Origin: CBFHSF01 sp965658445 | GTDB lineage: Bacteria > Bacteroidota > Bacteroidia > Flavobacteriales > Schleiferiaceae | Direction of reading: 5' to 3' | NCBI GenBank assembly: GCA_965658445.1 | Contig: CBFHSF010000001.1 | Span: 124,001 to 188,000 of the forward strand | DNA: 64,000 nt | The notes under the pieces: generated by a model | Told to the model about the DNA's origin: nothing | The model's database searches: none | Seen by the model: only the letters and a program-made list of their open reading frames with translations | Program-made: the position numbers and the translations under genes | Shown: positions 7,017 to 15,920 of the stretch, piece by piece | How positions within the stretch are numbered: the first letter of the stretch is position 1 | Layout of the letters: every line of letters starts with the position of its first letter

Positions 7017-9632
7017 TTGCCACTGCGTTCATCGTTCGGTCTATACTTATTAACCGTTTTATTCTTAGGGTGTTTCCACGCATTTGGACAAGGTGTTGAT
7101 ACTGTTCAAACGACGGTAGGATTGGATTCATTGTCCATGGCCGCTGGTCCTGTGAACGAAGAGGCCAACCCCTTATTTGATGATTTGGTGACTTGTGATG
7201 CAGAGGATTCCATTAAGATGAGCCCAGTTACCAACAAGGCATACCTCTACAATAAGGCCATTGTGGAATACGAAAGCACCAAGCTGGAAGCGGGTTTTAT
7301 CGAGATTGATTTTTCAGACAACTCCGTAATCGCAACGGGTATTCCCGACTCCACAGGAAAGATTACACAACTTCCCGTTTTTACAGATAAGGGCAAGGTG
7401 TATCGAACAGATACCATGCGTTACAACTTCGATACCAAAAAGGCTTTTATTCGAACCATTGTAACCCAAGAAGGAGAAGGGTATATACATGGGGAAAAAG
7501 TGAAAATGGCCAATGAGAATACCTTCTACATTCAAGGAACGGCCTTTACCACTTGTAATGCAGAGCACCCTCACTTTCAGATTCGAGCGCGCAAGGCCAA
7601 GGTCATTGTGGGAGATAAGATTGTGACAGGGCCCGCCTTCGTAGAAGTGGCTGACGTCCCCACACCGGTTTTTGTACCCTTTGGATTTTTTCCCACGCAG
7701 GAAGAAAAGGCCTCCGGTTTTATCATTCCAACATGGACTTCCAATAAGAACCGTGGATTTGGACTGATCAATGGTGGATATTTCTGGGCTATAAGTCCTT
7801 ATTACGATTTGACGCTTAAGGCAGATATATACACCCAAGGTGGATGGGCTGCCAGCGCAGGCTCACGATACAAGGTCAAGTACAAGTACAACGGTAATTT
7901 GTTCTTTAAGTACAACCGAGTAACCTTTGGTGAGCCCACTTTTGTGGACTTTGGATTGCCCTATCAGGACAGCCGCGATTTTCAGTTTAATTGGACTCAC
8001 AACCAGGACCCAAAGGCCAGGCCGGATCTACGCTTTTCGAGTAGCGTAAACCTGGCGAGTACAAGCTATTTTCAGAACAACAATACCGACCTCAATAATT
8101 ACCTGACCAATACCCTCCGCTCAACCATCAACTTGACCAAGACCTGGTCTGGAACACCCTTTACGTTAAACGTTACCGCGGCACATACCCAGAACAACAA
8201 GACCGAAGAGGTAGATATTACCCTTCCCAAGTTGACGTTTACTATGACGCGTATTAACCCCTTCGAGAAGAAGAATAGAGTGGGATCTAAAAAGTGGTAT
8301 GAGCGCATTGGTATCAACTACACAGGTAATGCAGAAGCGACTGCCAACACAACCATTGACGGACTTGCGAATTTTGACAATGTACTGAGCAACGAATCCA
8401 ACCTTGGGGTCAGACATACCATAGGGATAGCTACCAATGAGAAAGTAATGAAGTACTTTGTACTCACGCCAGCAATTACCTACAATGAAAGATGGTACCC
8501 CTCTCGACTCAATTATCGCTACGACGATTCTACACAGACAGCCGTAGCCGATACCATCAGAGAGTTTTCTGCGGTTCGTGACTTGAGACTAAGTGCAGGT
8601 TTGAGTACCAACCTATACGGGCAGTTTAACTTTAATGGGAAGTTTAAGGCCATGCGCCACGTGATGACTCCCACCGTGACTTTTAGCTATTCACCAGATT
8701 ACGCCGACCCCTTCTTTGGATACTATCAAACCGTTCAGACAGACAGCCTTGGAAACACATCCGATCTCAATAGGTACTCAGGTTATATCTACGGTTCCCC
8801 GGGTGCCGGTCTCAACGGAGTGGTAAACTTCAACCTAAAGAACACCTTGGAAGCGAAGATTGGATCCAACAAGGATTCTACTGGGGTAAGAAAGATTAAA
8901 ATACTCGATCGTTTTTCTTTCCAGACTTCCTACAGCATGTCTGTGAGTGAGTTTAACTGGGCGCCACTTTCTATTAGCGCCACGAGTACCGTACTCGGAA
9001 ACAACTTTACCGTCAACTACACCGGTAATTTTGATTTTTACGGCGTAGAGAGCGATGGTACCCGTGTCAATAAAACTGCTTTTGAAGTCAATGGCGTCCT
9101 CCTGAGACATACCAACTCAGTATTTAACCTTCGCTGGGATCTTAAGGGAAAGGCCCGAGGAACGGGTTCTCGTAGAGAGGATGAAGCCACGGAAGAAGGA
9201 GGGCAACCCGCACAACCCGCCAATGCTTTAGGCTTGGAAGAGGGCAATTACAATTACTACAACTTGGATTCCTACATGGACTTTAACGCCCCATGGGCCG
9301 TTGGTTTTGGGTATTCAGTGAACCTCAGAGATTACTTCTCTACTGCCGAGGATAAGTTCGTTACCGATGTAATCCAGACTTTGGATGTAACCGCCTCCTT
9401 TGAGCCGACTCCAAACTGGGTCTTGGGAATTCAATCCGGTTGGGATTTTGTGGCCAACGACTTTTCTTTTACTCGTGTGAATTTAGCTCGTGACTTACAC
9501 TGTTGGCAATTGACCGTTAGCTGGGTGCCCTTTGGGTTCCAACAGAGCTATACTTTTGGATTGGGAATCAAGGCCAATTTGTTTAAGGACGTTAAGTACG
9601 AACGCAATCGAAACGTTGGTGACTTCCTCTAA
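7017..9632 (+). CDS. lptD: LPS-assembly outer-membrane protein LptD
   Basis: 871-residue beta-barrel protein that inserts lipopolysaccharide into the outer leaflet. The TTG at 7017 is the only start that includes the signal peptide (LYLLTVLFLGCFHAFGQ); an in-frame stop lies at 7005-7007. Residues about 60-230 form the periplasmic OstA/LptA-like beta-jellyroll (IVEYESTKLEAGFIEIDF, DTMRYNFDTKKAFI, HFQIRARKAKVI), followed by the LptD barrel with PTPVFVPFGFFPTQ and many amphipathic strands ending in FGLGIKANLF. It is somewhat longer than E. coli LptD (784 aa), as is common in Bacteroidetes. LptE and the Lpt ABC subunits are not in the window. The gene overlaps the likely start of the following ABC ATPase by 14 nt. 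Confidence 0.92.
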   Translation: MPLRSSFGLYLLTVLFLGCFHAFGQGVDTVQTTVGLDSLSMAAGPVNEEANPLFDDLVTCDAEDSIKMSPVTNKAYLYNKAIVEYESTKLEAGFIEIDFSDNSVIATGIPDSTGKITQLPVFTDKGKVYRTDTMRYNFDTKKAFIRTIVTQEGEGYIHGEKVKMANENTFYIQGTAFTTCNAEHPHFQIRARKAKVIVGDKIVTGPAFVEVADVPTPVFVPFGFFPTQEEKASGFIIPTWTSNKNRGFGLINGGYFWAISPYYDLTLKADIYTQGGWAASAGSRYKVKYKYNGNLFFKYNRVTFGEPTFVDFGLPYQDSRDFQFNWTHNQDPKARPDLRFSSSVNLASTSYFQNNNTDLNNYLTNTLRSTINLTKTWSGTPFTLNVTAAHTQNNKTEEVDITLPKLTFTMTRINPFEKKNRVGSKKWYERIGINYTGNAEATANTTIDGLANFDNVLSNESNLGVRHTIGIATNEKVMKYFVLTPAITYNERWYPSRLNYRYDDSTQTAVADTIREFSAVRDLRLSAGLSTNLYGQFNFNGKFKAMRHVMTPTVTFSYSPDYADPFFGYYQTVQTDSLGNTSDLNRYSGYIYGSPGAGLNGVVNFNLKNTLEAKIGSNKDSTGVRKIKILDRFSFQTSYSMSVSEFNWAPLSISATSTVLGNNFTVNYTGNFDFYGVESDGTRVNKTAFEVNGVLLRHTNSVFNLRWDLKGKARGTGSRREDEATEEGGQPAQPANALGLEEGNYNYYNLDSYMDFNAPWAVGFGYSVNLRDYFSTAEDKFVTDVIQTLDVTASFEPTPNWVLGIQSGWDFVANDFSFTRVNLARDLHCWQLTVSWVPFGFQQSYTFGLGIKANLFKDVKYERNRNVGDFL

Positions 9633-10608
9633 TCCCAAAGTAAGTTTGACCTCTGAGAGAGCACACCTCCCCGTGGAGTTGTCTCTTCAAAAATTACATT
9701 TCGCTTATCCAGAATCGGAAGCGCTCTTTTCTGAATTTTCTTTTGATTTGAAAAGAGGAGAGGTTGCTTCTGTCGTTGGGATGAGTGGTTCTGGAAAATC
9801 TACGCTATTAAAATTACTTGCGGGATTATTGCCGTGGCAGGATGGGAAAATCTCTTTTCGAGGGAAACCTCTTGAAGGACCACATGAAAAGTTAATTCCG
9901 GGTCGTGACGAAATCGTAATGGTTTCTCAGGAGTTTGACTTATTGCCCTATCAAACCGTTTTGGAGAATGTACAGCGCCACATCAAAGGCGATCCCAAAA
10001 AGGGAGACAAGGCACTGCGTTGGTTGCAGCGACTGGGTATGAAGCCCTTTTACGACGCCAAGGTCGAAACCCTTAGCGGCGGTCAAAAACAGCGGGTAGC
10101 TATTGCGCAGGCCTTGGTAGCAAAACCTCAGGTTCTTCTCTTTGACGAGCCCTTTAGCCATTTAGATCCCATTCACAAGAAAGATTTGAGCCTATGGCTG
10201 TATAAGGCTTTAAAGGAGGTCAACAAGTCTGCTATTTTTACTTTTCACGATCCCAAGGACGCCTTTAGGGTGTCGGATATCATTTGGATTATGGACAAGG
10301 GCCGATGGGTTCAAAAAGGCAGTGCGGAAGATCTTTACGACCGTCCCAAAAACCGATTGGTCGCGCAGTTGTTGGGAGATGTCAACTACGTTTCTGTGGA
10401 AGATGTAGAAACGCTTTCTAAAAGTAATCTGTCCCATCAATGGCCTATGCATCACGGTAAATATCTCATTCGTCCTGAAGACGCTGTCTGGATGGAGTGG
10501 GTGGATGCTCTAGAGGTTGCCAATGAGGTTTTTCAAGGAGATCATTGGTTGGTAGAGGTTAAATTGCCCAGTGGTGCCTCCGTATTCTTTCGGAAATCAA
10601 GGCAATAA
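9619..10608 (+). CDS. Solo ABC transporter ATP-binding protein with C-terminal TOBE-like region
   Basis: About 330 residues. Walker A is GMSGSGKST, the Q-loop is VSQEFDLLPYQ, the signature is LSGGQKQRVAIAQAL, Walker B is VLLFDEPFSHLD and the H-loop is TFHD; all are intact. The last 100 residues (YLIRPEDAVWMEW, NEVFQGDHWLVEVKLPSG) resemble the TOBE module of PotA/FbpC/MalK-type importers. The start is uncertain. GTG 9619, TTG 9646 and GTG 9673 are all in frame; the conserved domain begins at LSLQKLHFAYPE, so any is possible. I chose 9619, which overlaps lptD by 14 nt. No permease or binding-protein gene is adjacent, so its transporter partner is unknown. A bidirectional terminator follows. Confidence 0.85.
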   Translation: MTSSNPKVSLTSERAHLPVELSLQKLHFAYPESEALFSEFSFDLKRGEVASVVGMSGSGKSTLLKLLAGLLPWQDGKISFRGKPLEGPHEKLIPGRDEIVMVSQEFDLLPYQTVLENVQRHIKGDPKKGDKALRWLQRLGMKPFYDAKVETLSGGQKQRVAIAQALVAKPQVLLFDEPFSHLDPIHKKDLSLWLYKALKEVNKSAIFTFHDPKDAFRVSDIIWIMDKGRWVQKGSAEDLYDRPKNRLVAQLLGDVNYVSVEDVETLSKSNLSHQWPMHHGKYLIRPEDAVWMEWVDALEVANEVFQGDHWLVEVKLPSGASVFFRKSRQ

Positions 10609-10634
10609 AAAACCCCGGCAGAACCGGGGTTTCG
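10606..10634. terminator. Bidirectional terminator between the ABC gene and rplT
   Basis: Stem aaccccgg (10611-10618) / ccggggtt (10624-10631) with a 5-nt loop, flanked by A-run and T-run. It lies between convergent genes and can serve both. Confidence 0.85.
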
Positions 10635-10655
10635 TATAAGTCGGAAGAAGTGTTT

Positions 10656-11000
10656 TTACTTTAGACCTTTAACAATGGCCGCGAAGGCTTCAGGGTGGTT
10701 CATGGCCAAATCGGCTAACACCTTACGATTGAGTTCGATGTTATTCGCTTTGATTTTACCCATGAATACGCTGTAAGACATTCCGTGAAGACGGGCGCCT
10801 GCATTGATTCTTGTGATCCAAAGAGCGCGGAAAGTACGCTTCTTGTTTTTACGGTCTCTGTACTGGTAAGAAAGTCCTTTTTCAACGGCGTTTTTTGCTA
10901 CCGTCCAAACGTTCTTTCTACGGCCAAAGTAACCTTTGGCAAGCTTCATCACCTTTTTGCGACGTGCGCGTGATGCAACTGAATTTACTGATCTTGGCAT
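10656..11000 (-). CDS. rplT: 50S ribosomal protein L20
   Basis: 114 residues, the usual length. The basic N-terminus MPRSVNSVASRARRKKVMKLAKG and the core RALWITRINAGARLHGMSYS are typical. It binds 23S rRNA early in large-subunit assembly. In many bacteria L20 also represses the infC-rpmI-rplT operon. It follows rpmI by 102 nt and ends the thrS-infC-rpmI-rplT operon at the shared terminator. Confidence 0.98.
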   Translation of the reverse strand: MPRSVNSVASRARRKKVMKLAKGYFGRRKNVWTVAKNAVEKGLSYQYRDRKNKKRTFRALWITRINAGARLHGMSYSVFMGKIKANNIELNRKVLADLAMNHPEAFAAIVKGLK

Positions 11001-11102
11001 AATTTTAATTTTTTTGTGCAGTGCGCCGATACTGTTTTACAACCGGGCTTTACATTTTTGCTCCTACACAGGGTTAATTAATGAACTCTAATGAGTGAAC
11101 AA

Positions 11103-11297
11103 TTAAATGTTCAACATCTTTTTAACGGATGCAACGTCTGCTTTGTCAACCAAACCGGCTTGAGTCAAGCGACGCTTGCGATCGGTTGCTTTCTTAGTCA
11201 AGATGTGACTTTTGAAAGCGTGCTTTCTTTTGATCTTTCCAGAACCAGTAAGCTTAAAACGCTTCTTGGCACTAGAATTTGTTTTCATTTTAGGCAT
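11103..11297 (-). CDS. rpmI: 50S ribosomal protein L35
   Basis: 64 residues with the family start MPKMKTNSSAKKRFKLTGSG and the basic KIKRKHAFKSHILTKK segment. It is a component of the large ribosomal subunit. It lies between infC and rplT in the classic order. Confidence 0.98.
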   Translation of the reverse strand: MPKMKTNSSAKKRFKLTGSGKIKRKHAFKSHILTKKATDRKRRLTQAGLVDKADVASVKKMLNI

Positions 11298-11365
11298 TTC
11301 TTCCTCTTTTTATTTATCGACCGACTTATGCTTTACTGTCTAGTCAAAGCGATTTCTGCTTCAAC

Positions 11366-11926
11366 TTACTTTTTCTTCTTAGGAGCGATGAACATGGTCA
11401 TTCGCTTTCCTTCCAATTTGGGCATTTGCTCCACCTTTCCGTACTCTTCAAGCTCTTGTGCCAATCTCAACAACAAGATTTCTCCCTTGTCCTTGTACAC
11501 AATGGTACGTCCCTTAAAGAATACAAAGGCCTTGAGTTTAGATCCGTCCTTGAGGAATTCAACCGCGTGCTTCTTCTTGAATTCGTAATCGTGATCGTCG
11601 GTGTTGGGACCGAAGCGAATCTCCTTGATTACGGTCTTCTGAGCTTTGGCTTGAATTTCCTTTTGCTTTTTCTTTTGATCGTACAAGAACTTCTTGTAGT
11701 CAATGATTTTACAAACGGGTGGATCTGCCTTTCCAGAAATTTCTACGAGGTCCAATCCTTGCTCTCTCGCCAATTTTAAAGCCTCTGCAGTAGAGGTAAT
11801 AATGGGTTCGGGCAGGTTGTCACCTACTACACGCACCTTTGGGGCGCGGATGTTTTCGTTTATCCTGTGCGGATTTTCTGGTTTTGGCTGAGGTCTATTA
11901 TAACCTCTTCTTCCTCCTTTTCTCAA
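11366..11926 (-). CDS. infC: Translation initiation factor IF-3
   Basis: 186-residue factor that binds the 30S subunit and enforces start-codon fidelity. The N-domain begins at HRINENIRAPKVRVVGDN; the linker (YDQKKKQKEIQAKAQKT) and C-domain (KEIRFGPNTDDHDYEFKKKHA) are complete. The start codon is TTG, preceded in frame by TAA, so no ATG start is available. A non-AUG start is notable because infC in E. coli uses AUU and IF-3 represses its own synthesis through it; the same logic may apply here but is inference. It follows thrS by 45 nt. Confidence 0.96.
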   Translation of the reverse strand: MRKGGRRGYNRPQPKPENPHRINENIRAPKVRVVGDNLPEPIITSTAEALKLAREQGLDLVEISGKADPPVCKIIDYKKFLYDQKKKQKEIQAKAQKTVIKEIRFGPNTDDHDYEFKKKHAVEFLKDGSKLKAFVFFKGRTIVYKDKGEILLLRLAQELEEYGKVEQMPKLEGKRMTMFIAPKKKK

Positions 11927-11971
11927 TAGTTACAGTTTGGTTACTACTAATTATATTTTTTAAATGGCGTC

Positions 11972-13909
11972 TTAAATATCGCCTTCTATCTCTTTTTCAA
12001 CCTCTTGCGTTACCTGCTCAATGAAGCTTTCTAACGCCATACTTCCGAGGTCTCCACGTCCGTGTCTTCTCACGGAAACCGTGTTATCAGCGGCTTCTTT
12101 CTCACCAACGATCAGCATGTAAGGGATTTTACTCACCTCGGCGTCTCTAATTTTTCGACCCGTCTTCTCGCTACGTTCGTCAATGAGGGCGCGAATATCG
12201 GAATTTTCGAGCAATTTAGAAACTTTTTGAGCGTAATCGAGGTATTTATCGGAGATTGGCAAAATGATAACTTGCTCAGGCGTAAGCCATAAGGGGAAGT
12301 TACCCGCGCAGTGCTCCAATAAAACGGCAACAAAGCGTTCCATGGATCCAAAGGGTGCTCTGTGGATCATAATCGGGCGATGTCTTTGGTTATCGGAACC
12401 GATGTATTCCAATTCAAAGCGCTCTGGCAAGTTGTAATCCACTTGGATGGTACCCAATTGCCAGCTTCTTCCCAAGGCATCCTTTACCATAAAGTCTAGC
12501 TTGGGACCATAGAAGGCCGCTTCGCCATATTCTACAACCGTGTTAAGGCCTTTGTCCGCAGCAGCATCCATAATGGCTTTCTCTGCTTTCTCCCAATTTT
12601 CTACATCACCGATGTACTTCTCTGGTTTCTCGGGATCTCTCAATGAAATCTGAGCCGTGAAGTCTGCAAAATCAAGTGTCTTAAAGATGTACAATACCAA
12701 GTCAATTACCGCTTTGAATTCATCGGCTAACTGATCCGGAGTACAGAAGATGTGAGCATCGTCCTGAGTAAATCCACGAACGCGAGTTAGACCGTGTAGC
12801 TCACCCGATTGCTCGTAGCGGTAAACCGTTCCAAACTCCGCCAATCGCAAAGGCAAATCTTTGTAGGACTTAGGACGGCTCTTGTAAATTTCACAGTGGT
12901 GAGGACAGTTCATGGGCTTGAGCAAGTACTCTTCTCCTTCTTCCGGCGTGTTGATGGGCTGGAAGCTGTCCTTTCCGTATTTGGCATAGTGACCCGAAGT
13001 CACGTATAATTCCTTATTTCCAATGTGAGGAGTAATTACCTGTTGGTAACCACCCTTTTTCTGGGCTCTTTTCAAGAAGTTTTCTAAGCGCTCTCTAAGT
13101 GCTGCACCTTTGGGCAACCAAAGTGGAAGTCCTTGGCCCACTCTCTGAGAGAATGCAAAGAGGTCTAGCTCTTTACCCAATTTTCTGTGGTCCCTCTTCT
13201 TGGCCTCTTCCATCAAGTGATTGTACTCTTCTAGCATAGAAGCTTTGGGGAAGGAAACACCGTACACTCTAGTGAGCTGTGGGTTGTTTTCATCTCCTCT
13301 CCAGTAGGCACCGGCAATATTGGTCACCTTAACCGCTTTGATCAAGCCTGTGTTGGGAATATGTCCCCCTCTACAGAGATCTGTAAAGTTAGAGTGATCA
13401 CAGAAGGTAATGGTACCGTCTTCTAGATTTTGAATGAGTTCCGTCTTGTACTCATTCCCCTTGTAAAAGTCTAAAGCGTCCTGCTTGGTCACCTCGCGCA
13501 TTTTGAATTCCGCCTTTTGGCGAGCCATTTCTATCATCTTTTTCTCAATGGTAGGAATGTCTTTTTCAGAAATGGTTTGATCACCGAGGTCAATATCGTA
13601 GTAGAAACCTTGGCTAATTGCGGGACCAATGGTCAACTTCACGCCAGGATAGAGCTCCTCAAGAGCTTGTGCCAAAACGTGAGCAGATGAATGCCAAAAC
13701 GCAGTTTTTCCCTCTTGCTGGTCCCAGGTGTAAAGCACCAAAGAACCGTCGGTCGTCAACGGGGTAGCGGGTTCAACGGTTTGACCATTGAATTTAGCAG
13801 ATAGCACAGCTCTTGCAAGGCCATGACTAATGCTCTTGGCTACATCCAGGGCAGAAGATCCACTCTCTACCTGTTTTACCGATCCGTCGGGAAGCGTAAT
13901 GTTAATCAT
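11972..13909 (-). CDS. thrS: Threonine--tRNA ligase
   Basis: 645 residues, full length. The order is: TGS domain (about 1-61), the second editing domain with HSSAHVLAQALEEL and the DLCRGGHIPNTG region (about 70-225), class II catalytic core with PMNCPHHCEIY, RVRGFTQDDAHIFC and PIMIHRAPFGSMERF (about 265-535), and anticodon-binding C-domain (about 545-645). It charges tRNA-Thr in the cytoplasm. It leads the operon with infC, rpmI and rplT and has a promoter-like element 35 nt upstream. Confidence 0.98.
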   Translation of the reverse strand: MINITLPDGSVKQVESGSSALDVAKSISHGLARAVLSAKFNGQTVEPATPLTTDGSLVLYTWDQQEGKTAFWHSSAHVLAQALEELYPGVKLTIGPAISQGFYYDIDLGDQTISEKDIPTIEKKMIEMARQKAEFKMREVTKQDALDFYKGNEYKTELIQNLEDGTITFCDHSNFTDLCRGGHIPNTGLIKAVKVTNIAGAYWRGDENNPQLTRVYGVSFPKASMLEEYNHLMEEAKKRDHRKLGKELDLFAFSQRVGQGLPLWLPKGAALRERLENFLKRAQKKGGYQQVITPHIGNKELYVTSGHYAKYGKDSFQPINTPEEGEEYLLKPMNCPHHCEIYKSRPKSYKDLPLRLAEFGTVYRYEQSGELHGLTRVRGFTQDDAHIFCTPDQLADEFKAVIDLVLYIFKTLDFADFTAQISLRDPEKPEKYIGDVENWEKAEKAIMDAAADKGLNTVVEYGEAAFYGPKLDFMVKDALGRSWQLGTIQVDYNLPERFELEYIGSDNQRHRPIMIHRAPFGSMERFVAVLLEHCAGNFPLWLTPEQVIILPISDKYLDYAQKVSKLLENSDIRALIDERSEKTGRKIRDAEVSKIPYMLIVGEKEAADNTVSVRRHGRGDLGSMALESFIEQVTQEVEKEIEGDI

Positions 13910-13943
13910 CTCTTGTATTAAAACTTTTTGTAAAATGAATCCA

Positions 13944-13951
13944 CAAAGGTA
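13944..13951 (-). promoter_or_regulatory. Candidate -7 element for the thrS operon
   Basis: On the minus strand TACCTTTG matches TAnnTTTG exactly and would start transcription near 13938, giving a leader of about 30 nt. No clear -33 TTTG. A 35-nt imperfect palindrome (13957-13991) lies just upstream and may end transcription of the 14098-14679 gene. Confidence 0.5.
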
Positions 13952-14097
13952 GTAGTATGAGGGGAAAGAAAAAATGTTTTTTTCTCCTCATTTAGAGATT
14001 GTCTACACGCCGTTAAAGAAAGCCTGATCTGGGCTTACGCCGAAAGAATATATGAGCACAAAACCTTTGAATATCTGAAGGTTTTTAGAGCGATTAT

Positions 14098-14679
14098 TTA
14101 AGAGTCGATAGATGCTTCATTGGAGGAGTCTTTTTTCCCAAGTGGAACTACTACATGAGTGTTTTCCCAGTCAAAAATCAGCCCTTCGTCATCCACATCA
14201 ATCGTGAACATTTCTACATAGCGCTCCGTCTGGGTTACGGGAACTTCTACATTGAGTACGTCAAACTCAGGCTCTCTGCTGGCGACCCCTTCAAAATTTA
14301 CCCCCCATGAATATTGCTTTTTGTTGAGAATCACTTGCCAAGTATCCGCATCTGGTATGGTCCACAAAGTATAATTTCCTGCGGGGACTTCTTGGCCTCC
14401 CAAGACAATATCCGTTTCGGTGACAAACGTAGTCGCCTCGTTGGCTCCTGTTCTCCAAACCTGTTGGAAAGGGACTAGGGCAGAAGCCCCAAAAACCTTT
14501 CTTCCCCTCGCGGAAGGCCTACAGTAAAAGACATCGATATGAACGCCGGCTACTTCATAGCTGACCTCACTTTCTGGACTTAAACTCTTGGTTTGGCTCT
14601 TTAAGTATTGCAACCCAATTATTCCAATTCCCACCAATACCACTAGGGTACCGAGTATCCAAATGATTACCTTTTTCAT
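14098..14679 (-). CDS. DUF2911 family membrane-anchored protein
   Basis: 193 residues. A single hydrophobic span (about 4-24) anchors a periplasmic domain. The DUF2911 signature is clear: VFYCRPSARGRKVFG, QVWRTGANEATTFV, GNYTLWTIPDADTWQVILN and QYSWG. The family is common in Bacteroidetes, and its biochemical role is unknown. It lies 48 nt after ridA in the same direction and may be co-transcribed with it. Confidence 0.88.
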   Translation of the reverse strand: MKKVIIWILGTLVVLVGIGIIGLQYLKSQTKSLSPESEVSYEVAGVHIDVFYCRPSARGRKVFGASALVPFQQVWRTGANEATTFVTETDIVLGGQEVPAGNYTLWTIPDADTWQVILNKKQYSWGVNFEGVASREPEFDVLNVEVPVTQTERYVEMFTIDVDDEGLIFDWENTHVVVPLGKKDSSNEASIDS

Positions 14680-14727
14680 GTCTTTGATTTCCTTTAGCGC
14701 CTGTCCGTGGTGTTTTTAATTCTCCAT

Positions 14728-15108
14728 TTATAAAGTTACGGCAATGGCTGATATTTCTACTTTAACATCTTTTGGTAAACCTGCTACGGCTACGGCCTCT
14801 CTAGCAGGTGATCTCTCGGAGAAGTACTCAGAGTACACTCCGTTTACGGCAGCATAATCATCCATAGTGCGCATAAAAATGGTACACTTCACCACGTTTT
14901 CGTAGGTCATTCCTGCTTCGGCTAGAACAGCTCCCATGTTTTTGAGCACTTGATGGGTTTCCTCTTCAATAGAGCCACCCACGAGTTCTCCCGATGTAGG
15001 ATCAAGAGCAATTTGTCCACTCATGTAGAGTGTACCGTTACTCAAAATCGCTTGGTTGTACGGACCTATGGCAGCAGGCGCGGCAGGTGTATGAATGATT
15101 TTCTTCAT
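14728..15108 (-). CDS. ridA: RidA-family reactive intermediate deaminase
   Basis: 126 residues. RidA hydrolyses 2-aminoacrylate and related enamine/imine products of PLP enzymes to 2-oxo acids and ammonia. Family motifs are PAAIGPYNQAI near the N-terminus, TLYMSGQIALDP, and the RSPAREAVAVAGLPKDVKVEISAIA end, including the key Arg (in PARE) and the terminal Glu. It is a trimeric cytosolic protein. It is divergent from the glutamine amidotransferase gene at 15222. Confidence 0.95.
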   Translation of the reverse strand: MKKIIHTPAAPAAIGPYNQAILSNGTLYMSGQIALDPTSGELVGGSIEEETHQVLKNMGAVLAEAGMTYENVVKCTIFMRTMDDYAAVNGVYSEYFSERSPAREAVAVAGLPKDVKVEISAIAVTL

Positions 15109-15221
15109 GTAGTGTTTATGTGTTGTTACAAAAACAATTTACCCAAAAGGGAAATTAGTTTCTACCTAGGGACTTACTTGATTACACAATATTAGTAATT
15201 TCGCCCTTCACATTCTATACC

Positions 15222-15818
15222 GTGAATACGTTAATCATAGACAACTACGACTCCTTTACATTTAATCTGGCTCACTACTTTGAAGCTTTGGGGTGTGATG
15301 TCGTGGTTCATAGGGTGGATGATTCTTGGGAAGAAAATTGGCAAGACTTTGACGCCTTAGTCCTTTCTCCCGGTCCAGGGCTTCCATCCGAATCGCCGGC
15401 CCTGATGCAATGGATTGATCGCTGTTTTGGAAAGATTCCCATCTTGGGGGTTTGTCTAGGATTACAGGCCTTGGTGGAGTACAAAGGGGGGAAGTTGTTC
15501 AATCTTTCGGAGGTGAAACACGGTGTTCAGCGATCTGTTTTTCACACGGAAACAGGAATTTTTTCAGGAGTTCCCAATCCAACGGATGTGGGATTGTACC
15601 ACAGTTGGGCCGCCGATCCTCAGTTTATTTCACCCGACTTTTCCGTTGTTGCTCATACAGACCAAGAAGTGGTAATGGCTATAGAAAGTCCTGAAAATCA
15701 AATGGCTGCCGTCCAGTTTCATCCCGAATCCATTCTGAGTTCTCACGGCAAAAAAATTCTGTCCAATTGGCTGGAGCAATACGTTGGATTTTCAGCCCAT
15801 TCTTCCCCTGGGGTTTAG
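15222..15818 (+). CDS. Class I glutamine amidotransferase, anthranilate/aminodeoxychorismate synthase component II
   Basis: 198 residues. It releases ammonia from glutamine for a chorismate-using partner (TrpE or PabB). The oxyanion strand is LSPGPGLPSE, the nucleophile Cys is in GVCLGLQAL, and the His-Glu pair is in QFHPESILS. The start is GTG 15222, directly before NTLIIDNYDSFTFNL, the conserved first strand. No trpE or pabB gene is adjacent. A solo gene of this kind is more often PabA (folate) than TrpG (tryptophan), but sequence alone does not decide. Confidence 0.92.
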   Translation: MNTLIIDNYDSFTFNLAHYFEALGCDVVVHRVDDSWEENWQDFDALVLSPGPGLPSESPALMQWIDRCFGKIPILGVCLGLQALVEYKGGKLFNLSEVKHGVQRSVFHTETGIFSGVPNPTDVGLYHSWAADPQFISPDFSVVAHTDQEVVMAIESPENQMAAVQFHPESILSSHGKKILSNWLEQYVGFSAHSSPGV

Positions 15819-15878
15819 AGCGAAAAGCAGGGATAAAATACTGAGACAAAAAAGAGTTCTCAGCATACTTAAAATCCT

Positions 15879-15886
15879 TATTTTTG
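15879..15886 (+). promoter_or_regulatory. Candidate -7 element for lpdA
   Basis: TATTTTTG matches TAnnTTTG exactly, 35 nt before the lpdA ATG. No matching -33 TTTG is obvious. Confidence 0.45.
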
Positions 15887-15920
15887 GCATTCAATTAATC
15901 AATCCAAAAAATCAAGACAT

